A DNA stretch of 54,770 bases from Desulfobulbaceae bacterium (GTDB taxonomy: Bacteria; Desulfobacterota; Desulfobulbia; Desulfobulbales; SURF-16). The first letter of the stretch is position 1, and the number at the start of each line of letters is the position of its first letter. Under the pieces are notes generated by a model that saw nothing but the letters and a program-made list of their open reading frames with translations, ran no database searches and had not been told where the DNA came from. The stretch lies in contig JAGXFQ010000029.1 in assembly GCA_024637145.1 (NCBI GenBank), positions 1 to 54,770 of the forward strand, read 5' to 3'. The position numbers were made by a program, and so were the translations under genes. Positions 49,484 to 54,770 of the stretch are shown here, piece by piece.

Positions 49484-51586
49484 GTGAAAAGTGTAAAGCT
49501 CAGTATCAAAATTATCGGTGGTTTTGGCCTCATCCTGCTCCTGATGGTGCTCGTCATGGGCATTTATCAGTTCTCTTCAAGCAAGTCTTCCACCGGCTTT
49601 ACCGGCCTGATCAACGGTGATGTAGCGGTCCTTAACCATGTCGGGGAGACAAATTCCTTCATGCTCCAGGCCCGCCGGGATGAAAAGGATTTCATCATGC
49701 GCCAGGACCGGAAATATCTCGACAAACACGCCAAGAGTGTAAATGGGCTCATTGAGAACGCCGAGATTGTCCAGAAATTAGAGGAAAGTTTAGGCAACGT
49801 ACAAATGTCAGCTGAGGCGGCTGAGATCATCATTCTTGCCAAGGAATACCAGAAGAATTTTCAGGGATTGGTGGCAGCCCAGGAACGTGCCGGCCTTGAC
49901 CACAATTCGGGCCTGCAGGGTGCATTCCGCAGCGCTGCCGGGATAATGAGTGAGGCCATGCCCGAGCATGATATTGACAATCTGCTGATCGATCTTTTAC
50001 AGGTGCGCCGCTACGAGAAGGATTTCCTGCGCACCGTCGGCGATCAGAAAAAAAATGACGGCTATAAGGGCAAACTCAACAAAGCTCTGGCCCATTATGA
50101 AGCGCTGCTTAACAACAGCTCCTGTGATCCGGTGGCAAAAACCCGCCAACAACAGGCCTTGGCAACCTACAAAGCAGCCGCTGGCCCTTGGATGGCGGCC
50201 AAAACAAAGAGTGAACGGGACAGGCTTTATCAGGCCATGCGCACCTCATCCCATGACGTGGAGGCTGCCATCAATTCCGTCCGCGTCTCAGGCGTCACAG
50301 CCATGATGCTTGATATCCGCAAGGAGGAAAAAGACTATCTGCTCAGAGGCGATAAAAAACATGTGGAAAACACCCATAAGGCCATTGCCAAACTCCGCTC
50401 TGCCTTCGAAACAGCGGGTATTCTCCAAGAGCATGTGGAGGCAACCAATGAACAGCTCGACCTCTACAAAAAGGCCTTTGACGGCTTGGTGACTGAAAAT
50501 GACCGTATAGAGGCTGCCACGGCACAGATGCGGGATGCCGTCCATAAAATAGAACCCCTGATTGAAGAAATCCATCTCAAGGCGAGCAAAGACACGCAAT
50601 CTTCCACTAACCAGATCACTTCCCTGTCTGCCTCCATGTCACGGCTGGCGATCATGGCCGGGATCACCACCTTGCTCTTCGGCATGGTTCTCTCCTTTTT
50701 CATCAGCCGTTCCATCACCGGCCCCATCAAGAAAACGGTGCAGTGGCTAACCTCGGGCGCCGAGCAGGTCTCCGCTGCTTCCTTCCAGGTATCCTCTGCC
50801 AGCCAGGATCTGGCAAACGGGGCCTCTGAGCAGGCAGCCGCCATTGAGGAGACATCAGCCGCCATGAACGAGATGTCCGCCATGACCAAACATAACGCCG
50901 ATAACGCTTCCCAGGCAAACACCTTAATGGGCGAGGTCTCAAAGACCATCCAGGGCACAAACCAGTCCATGGAGGAGATGAGCAAATCCATGGATGAAAT
51001 CTCCTCTGCCAGTGAGGCTACCTCAAAGATCATCAAGACCATTGACGATATCGCCTTTCAGACCAACCTCCTGGCCTTGAACGCTGCGGTTGAGGCGGCC
51101 CGGGCCGGCGAAGCGGGCGCCGGCTTTGCCGTGGTTGCCGATGAGGTACGAAACCTCGCCATGCGGGCAACCGAGGCGGCAAAAAATACCGCTGAACTTA
51201 TTGAGGGCACGGTTTTGAAGGTCAATTCCGGCAAAGCAATTGTGGGCAAAACCACGGAGGCATTCAAAGAGGTGGCGGAAAACAGCACCAAGGTGGGAAC
51301 CCTGGTTGGCGAGATTGCCACCGCCTCCCAAGAGCAGTCCGAGGGCATCAACCAGATCAATCAGGCCATCTCCCAGATGGATAGCGTCACCCAGCGGAAC
51401 GCCTCAACAGCTGAGGAATCTGCCGCCGCATCTGAGGAACTCAGCGCCCAGGCCGAATCGATGATGGATGCGGTCAAAGACCTCGAGGACATTGTTGAGG
51501 GCGGCGCAACCTCAGGGAGCACCTCTACTACCAAGACCCTGGCTGGGAATCACGAATCGCAGTTCAAACTCAATGGTCCCAGCTGA
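49484..51586 (+). CDS. methyl-accepting chemotaxis protein
   Basis: This 700-residue receptor has TM1 (about 9-29) and a long periplasmic helical bundle (about 40-375). Repeated [16 protein letters not shown] and EEKDYLLRG motifs suggest a helical-bimodular (HBM) sensor. TM2 (about 386-406) is followed by only a short [20 protein letters not shown] linker instead of a full HAMP. The cytoplasmic signalling domain contains the hairpin [20 protein letters not shown] and [20 protein letters not shown], with methylation-type helices on both sides. The start is GTG at 49484 with TAGGAGA upstream. A cheW gene follows 67 nt downstream, so receptor and coupling protein are paired. The ligand is unknown. 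Confidence 0.93.
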   Translation: MKSVKLSIKIIGGFGLILLLMVLVMGIYQFSSSKSSTGFTGLINGDVAVLNHVGETNSFMLQARRDEKDFIMRQDRKYLDKHAKSVNGLIENAEIVQKLEESLGNVQMSAEAAEIIILAKEYQKNFQGLVAAQERAGLDHNSGLQGAFRSAAGIMSEAMPEHDIDNLLIDLLQVRRYEKDFLRTVGDQKKNDGYKGKLNKALAHYEALLNNSSCDPVAKTRQQQALATYKAAAGPWMAAKTKSERDRLYQAMRTSSHDVEAAINSVRVSGVTAMMLDIRKEEKDYLLRGDKKHVENTHKAIAKLRSAFETAGILQEHVEATNEQLDLYKKAFDGLVTENDRIEAATAQMRDAVHKIEPLIEEIHLKASKDTQSSTNQITSLSASMSRLAIMAGITTLLFGMVLSFFISRSITGPIKKTVQWLTSGAEQVSAASFQVSSASQDLANGASEQAAAIEETSAAMNEMSAMTKHNADNASQANTLMGEVSKTIQGTNQSMEEMSKSMDEISSASEATSKIIKTIDDIAFQTNLLALNAAVEAARAGEAGAGFAVVADEVRNLAMRATEAAKNTAELIEGTVLKVNSGKAIVGKTTEAFKEVAENSTKVGTLVGEIATASQEQSEGINQINQAISQMDSVTQRNASTAEESAAASEELSAQAESMMDAVKDLEDIVEGGATSGSTSTTKTLAGNHESQFKLNGPS

Positions 51587-51653
51587 GGGGAACAAGGATC
51601 CCCCCGATGAGATACAATCACGGATACGACAAGCACCTTGGCGGAGATGAGCA

Positions 51654-52158
51654 ATGACCGATGCAAATGAACCGCACAACAGCGCCCCTGATCTAACAAA
51701 ACAAAATGCCGGAAAATACCTGACCTTTACCTTGGGCAATGAGGAGTACGGCATTGCCATTATTAAAGTAAAAGAAATCATCGGCATAATGGCCATCACT
51801 GAGATCCCAAACAATCCGGAATATGCCAAAGGAGTCATAAATCTCCGAGACAAGATCATCCCAATCATCGACCTCCGTTTGAAATTTCATATGGAGCCCA
51901 AGGAGTACGACAGCCGTACTTTGTATTATTGTGGTTGAAATAACCTCGGCGAAAATAAAAACACAAATAGGTCTTATTGTTGATGCTGTTTCAGAGGTTC
52001 TTTCGATAGCAGAAAATAAAATCGAACCCCCCTCGAACTTTGGCACCCAACTAAAACAGGTCTTCATTCTGGGCCTGGCAAAGATCGACAATAAAATTAA
52101 AATCCTCCTTGATATTGACCATGTGTTAACGAGTGAAGAGGTCGCCCGTCTCGAATAA
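51654..52158 (+). pseudogene. cheW: CheW coupling protein, single-base frameshift
   Basis: CheW links receptors to CheA. The first frame reads GKYLTFTLGNEEYGIAIIKV, EIPNNPEYAKGVINLRDKII and KEYDSRT, then diverges and stops at 51936-51938. The second frame, from about 51922, reads IVVEITSAKIKTQIGLIVDA and continues to FILGLAKIDNKIKILLDIDH and EEVARLE, the normal CheW C terminus. Removing one T from the TTT at 51920-51922 restores a 167-residue CheW (RTCIIVVEI). The total span of 505 nt is one more than a multiple of three. The gene may be truly inactive or the sequence may contain an error. It lies directly after an MCP gene. Confidence 0.9.
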
Positions 52159-52178
52159 CAGAGCCTTGAAGACAAGAA

Positions 52179-52850
52179 TTAGAGATAAAGGCCGTGGTCT
52201 TTAATATATGTCAACACCTGAGGAGGGAGCATGGCGCTGACATCTTCGCCCTGGGCCAGACCCTGGCGGACGGCCGTGGAGGAGACCGCCACCTCAGCCA
52301 TGACAAGCTGATGGATGTGACCACTGCCGGCAAGCTGCCAGAGACCAGGCCCTACCTGCGACACCCCTCCCTGCACACCGAAAAGATGGTGCACCGCTGC
52401 CGCCATGCTCTGCTGCCGGGCCTGGGGACGGTTGACCACTACAATATCGGCAAACCTGGGGATATCGCGGAAGTTCTTCCAGGTGGCCATTTCCACAAAG
52501 GCGTCAAGACCCATCACAAAAAAAAGGGCTGTATCCTCACCGAGTCGCGCCCGTAATTCTTTCAGGGTATCAATGCTGTAGGAAAGATCCTGGCGCTCCC
52601 CTTCCAGGGCGGAGACGGCAAATTCAGGACGGTCCGCCAGGGCCCTCTTGAGCATGGCCAGGCGATCCGCAAAAGGCGCCACGGTACGTTCCACCTTGTG
52701 AGGCGGTTTCGAGGAGGGGATAAAAAGAAGCTGGTCCAGGGCCAAGGCGTCCAGGGCCACCCGGGCCACGGCAAGATGGCCCAGGTGGACGGGATCGAAG
52801 GTACCGCCCAGGATACCCAGGCGTTTAGGAGCGGATTTGACCATCACCAT
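52179..52850 (-). CDS. nadD: nicotinate-nucleotide adenylyltransferase
   Basis: NadD converts nicotinate mononucleotide and ATP to deamido-NAD in NAD synthesis. The 223-residue protein shows the nucleotidyltransferase motif RLGILGGTFDPVHLGHLAVA (GxFDPxHxGH), PSSKPPHK, MGLDAFVEMATWKNF and the C-terminal VAVSSTAVRQGLAQG (SSTxIR-type). It overlaps the 3' end of proA by about 26 nt, so translation coupling is likely. The start could be ATG 52850 or 52844. Confidence 0.95.
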   Translation of the reverse strand: MVMVKSAPKRLGILGGTFDPVHLGHLAVARVALDALALDQLLFIPSSKPPHKVERTVAPFADRLAMLKRALADRPEFAVSALEGERQDLSYSIDTLKELRARLGEDTALFFVMGLDAFVEMATWKNFRDIPRFADIVVVNRPQARQQSMAAAVHHLFGVQGGVSQVGPGLWQLAGSGHIHQLVMAEVAVSSTAVRQGLAQGEDVSAMLPPQVLTYIKDHGLYL

Positions 52851-54081
52851 AGACGATGAATTTCCTGGTGGTTAATTCCTTGAGCCCCATGGGGCCGTAA
52901 GCGTGGAGCTTGGTGGTGGAAATACCTATCTCAGCACCCAGGCCAAACTCACCGCCATCGGCAAAGCGGGTGGAGGCATTAATCATCACGGCCGAGGCAT
53001 CCACCTCGCGGATGAAACGCTGGCCATGGCTGTAATTCTCGGTGACGATCACCTCGGTATGCTGGGAGCCGTATTCCCTGATATGGGCCATGGCCGCATC
53101 CAGATCATCCACCACCTTGACGGCCAGAATGAGATCCAGAAACTCCATAGGCCAGTCGGCCGGGGTGGCAGCCTTGGCCGCCGGCACCAGGGCGCAGGTC
53201 TGCTCACAGCCGCGGATCTCCACGCCGGCGGCCAAAAGCTCCGCAGCCAGCAGGGGCAGAAAGGCGGCAGCAATATCCTTATGAACCAGCAGGGTCTCCA
53301 GGGCATTACAGACCCCGGGCCGCTGCACCTTGCCGTTTAAGATAATGGCCAGGGCCATATCAAAGCGGGCGCTGGCATCGACAAAGAGATGGCAGACCCC
53401 CTTATAATGTTTGAGCACCGGGATCCGCGAATTCTCAGAGACAAAACGAATCAGCCCCTCACCGCCGCGGGGGATAATCAGGTCAATCTGCTCTTCCAGC
53501 TGCAACAGGCAGGTGATGGCCTCCCGTTCCGTGGTGGGGATGACCTGAATGGCAGCAGGATCGATCTTTTCGGCCTTCAGGGCCTCCTGCAGGACTTGGG
53601 CCAGGGCCAGATTGGAATGAATGGCCTCGGAACCGCCGCGCAGCAGAATGGCATTGCCGGCCTTGAGGCAGAGGGCGGCAGCATCCACCGTGACATTGGG
53701 GCGCGACTCGTAGATCATGCCGATGACCCCCAGGGGGATGCGCATGCGGCCCACGGTAATACCGCTTGGCCGCCGTCCCATGTCGCTGATCTCCCCCACC
53801 GGATCAGGCAGGGCAATAACCTGCCGCAGCCCGCCGATCATAGCGGCCATGACCTTGTCGCTGAGCTGGAGGCGGTCCAGCATGGCCGGGGCCAGCCCCT
53901 TGGCCTCACCTGCCACCAAGTCCCTGGCATTTTCGGCCTGGATATAGCTTTTCTGGGCGTCCAGGGCGTCAGCCATGCGGCCTAAGACCCTGTTCTTCTG
54001 TTCGGTGGAGAGAATGGCCACGGCATGGGCCGCCTTCTTGGCCTGCACCGCCATCTCCCTGATGGTCTGTTCGATTGACAT
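52825..54081 (-). CDS. proA: gamma-glutamyl phosphate reductase
   Basis: ProA reduces gamma-glutamyl phosphate to glutamate semialdehyde with NADPH in proline synthesis. The 418-residue protein has the aldehyde-dehydrogenase-type fold with the catalytic Cys in KVQRPGVCNALETLLVH. Family blocks are RIPLGVIGMIYESRPNVTVD, GNAILLRGGSEAIHSN, IDLIIPRGGEGLI and the C-terminal GLGAEIGISTTKLHAYGPMG. The ATG at 54081 is preferred to an in-frame TTG at 54093. nadD overlaps its 3' end. No proB is seen in the window. Confidence 0.95.
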   Translation of the reverse strand: MSIEQTIREMAVQAKKAAHAVAILSTEQKNRVLGRMADALDAQKSYIQAENARDLVAGEAKGLAPAMLDRLQLSDKVMAAMIGGLRQVIALPDPVGEISDMGRRPSGITVGRMRIPLGVIGMIYESRPNVTVDAAALCLKAGNAILLRGGSEAIHSNLALAQVLQEALKAEKIDPAAIQVIPTTEREAITCLLQLEEQIDLIIPRGGEGLIRFVSENSRIPVLKHYKGVCHLFVDASARFDMALAIILNGKVQRPGVCNALETLLVHKDIAAAFLPLLAAELLAAGVEIRGCEQTCALVPAAKAATPADWPMEFLDLILAVKVVDDLDAAMAHIREYGSQHTEVIVTENYSHGQRFIREVDASAVMINASTRFADGGEFGLGAEIGISTTKLHAYGPMGLKELTTRKFIVYGDGQIRS

Positions 54082-54251
54082 ATCTTCTCGCAAGGGTTTG
54101 AACTTGTTGGATTAATAAGGAGTGCTTCGACAGGTCGAAAAGATACCACAAAGCAGCAGAGGCCCGAAGTTTTTTTTAATTATTTAAAGCTGAGTTGAGC
54201 AGCTTGTCTACTCAAACGAAACTTATGCCCTTGCGGTATAAACGCGCCAAT

Positions 54252-54297
54252 CACCGGTTTATCCGGTGCATTTATTAGTTGGAATTCTATATGGCGC
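54252..54297. repeat. nested dyad at the compositional boundary
   Basis: CACCGG (54252-54257) pairs with CCGGTG (54263-54268). Just outside, GCGCCA (54244-54249) answers TGGCGC (54292-54297). This sits between proA and the GC-rich mntP-like gene. It could be a recombination-site-like structure or a simple hairpin; there is no T run. Confidence 0.35.
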
Positions 54298-54322
54298 CCC
54301 CGGAACTCCTTTCAGGCCGGCG

Positions 54323-54770
54323 TTACAACCACCCCATGCCACTGGCCACGCCAAAGCCCACGAGAAGCACACCGGCACCGATCTTCGCCGCCTGCTCCCA
54401 GCTTCGGCGCAACTCGCGACCCAGACTCATGCCGAGCCAGGTGAACAGCACCGAGAAACACGCGATGGTCGTTGCCACGGCCAGCGGGTCTGCGCGACCG
54501 AGGCCGAGACTGAAGCCGACCACGACGTTATCGACGCTCAAGCCCAGGGCGAGAAAAACCAGCCCGCGCCACCGCGTGACGTGCTGTGCCAGCTTCTCGT
54601 CCTGGCGACGGTTGCGGATCCCGCCGATGACGGTCAGGAGGCCCAGGGCGATCAGCAGTACGGGACCGACAACGTTCGTGTGCAAGCCAATCGCACGCAC
54701 GGTCGCCGCACCCAGCCCGATGCCCAGCAACGGCATCACGAACTCGAACATGCCGAATACCAGCATCACG
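54323..54770 (-). CDS. MntP-like manganese efflux protein, partial
   Basis: The frame runs off the window edge, so the first about 30 residues are missing. The visible 149 residues have several hydrophobic helices and the second-repeat motif FLALGLSVDNVVVGFSLGLG, corresponding to the DAxAVG-type motif of MntP (YebN) exporters; MFEFVMPLLGIGLGA matches the first repeat. MntP exports Mn(II) across the inner membrane. Base composition is noticeably more GC-rich than in proA and neighbours, suggesting acquisition by transfer. The region between it and proA has hairpins but no gene. A yybP-type manganese riboswitch, if present, would be outside the window. Confidence 0.7.
   Translation of the reverse strand, partial: VMLVFGMFEFVMPLLGIGLGAATVRAIGLHTNVVGPVLLIALGLLTVIGGIRNRRQDEKLAQHVTRWRGLVFLALGLSVDNVVVGFSLGLGRADPLAVATTIACFSVLFTWLGMSLGRELRRSWEQAAKIGAGVLLVGFGVASGMGWL

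Overview
The window looks like a chromosomal segment of a sulfur-metabolising Desulfobacterota (deltaproteobacterium), most likely of the Desulfobulbales type. The main taxonomic clue is qmoC, the membrane subunit of the Qmo complex of dissimilatory sulfate reduction. Supporting clues are an FprA/Roo flavodiiron protein, two bacteriohemerythrin sequences, a carboxyspermidine polyamine pathway, ADP-forming acetyl-CoA synthetase and many PAS, GGDEF, HD-GYP and MCP signalling proteins. Most of the window is moderately GC-rich and densely coded. The two edges look different: the left edge (IS630-type transposase end, qmoC) is more AT-rich, and the right edge (MntP-like gene) is more GC-rich.

Layout. 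1-5.2 kb: end of an IS630-type transposase, then a minus-strand group flavodiiron protein - ferredoxin - ABM-domain protein - qmoC, a probably frameshifted small Cys-rich gene, a hemerythrin remnant and htpX. 5.8-11 kb: a large hybrid sensor kinase, pyruvate kinase and a DUF5610-like gene. 11.3-15.4 kb: mgtC, a rimB-rimK-deacylase operon and a diguanylate cyclase. 15.6-26.3 kb: HrpA helicase, an uncharacterised actin-like ATPase, a membrane-anchored protein with close to 100 pentapeptide repeats, and a divergent class A PBP. 26.5-30.5 kb: SEC-C protein, two VanZ-like proteins, a Cys-rich mini-ORF, bacteriohemerythrin, HD-GYP protein and an FmdB zinc ribbon. 30.7-36.4 kb: an arginine-to-spermidine operon (CASDH, CASDC, SpeA, SpeB) followed by a LysW-like zinc ribbon. 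36.7-40.7 kb: CoA-transferase/GNAT fusion and ADP-forming acetyl-CoA synthetase. 40.9-48 kb: U32 peptidase, sensor kinase, pyrR, purN-like, stand-alone IMP cyclohydrolase, S4 protein and folE2. 48.1-49.4 kb: an IS3-family (IS2-like) element with a broken orfA. 49.5-54.8 kb: MCP, a frameshifted cheW, nadD, proA and a partial mntP-like gene.

Themes. Oxygen handling recurs (flavodiiron protein, hemerythrins, a hemerythrin beside an HD-GYP phosphodiesterase). The rimB/rimK pair implies reversible polyglutamate tagging of a protein, in E. coli and Pseudomonas ribosomal protein S6; here it is extended by an AstE-like zinc deacylase. The most unusual stretch is 19.5-26.3 kb, where an orphan actin-like ATPase, a very large periplasm-facing pentapeptide beta-helix protein with a cytoplasmic zinc ribbon, and an atypical bifunctional PBP sit side by side. 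This could be an undescribed envelope or cell-shape module, but that is inference from neighbourhood only.

Limits. Products are assigned from recognisable motifs and family memory without database searches. Starts were chosen by ribosome-binding-site spacing where possible. Three separate single-base frameshifts (about 3703, 49181 and 51920) may be real decay or sequence error.
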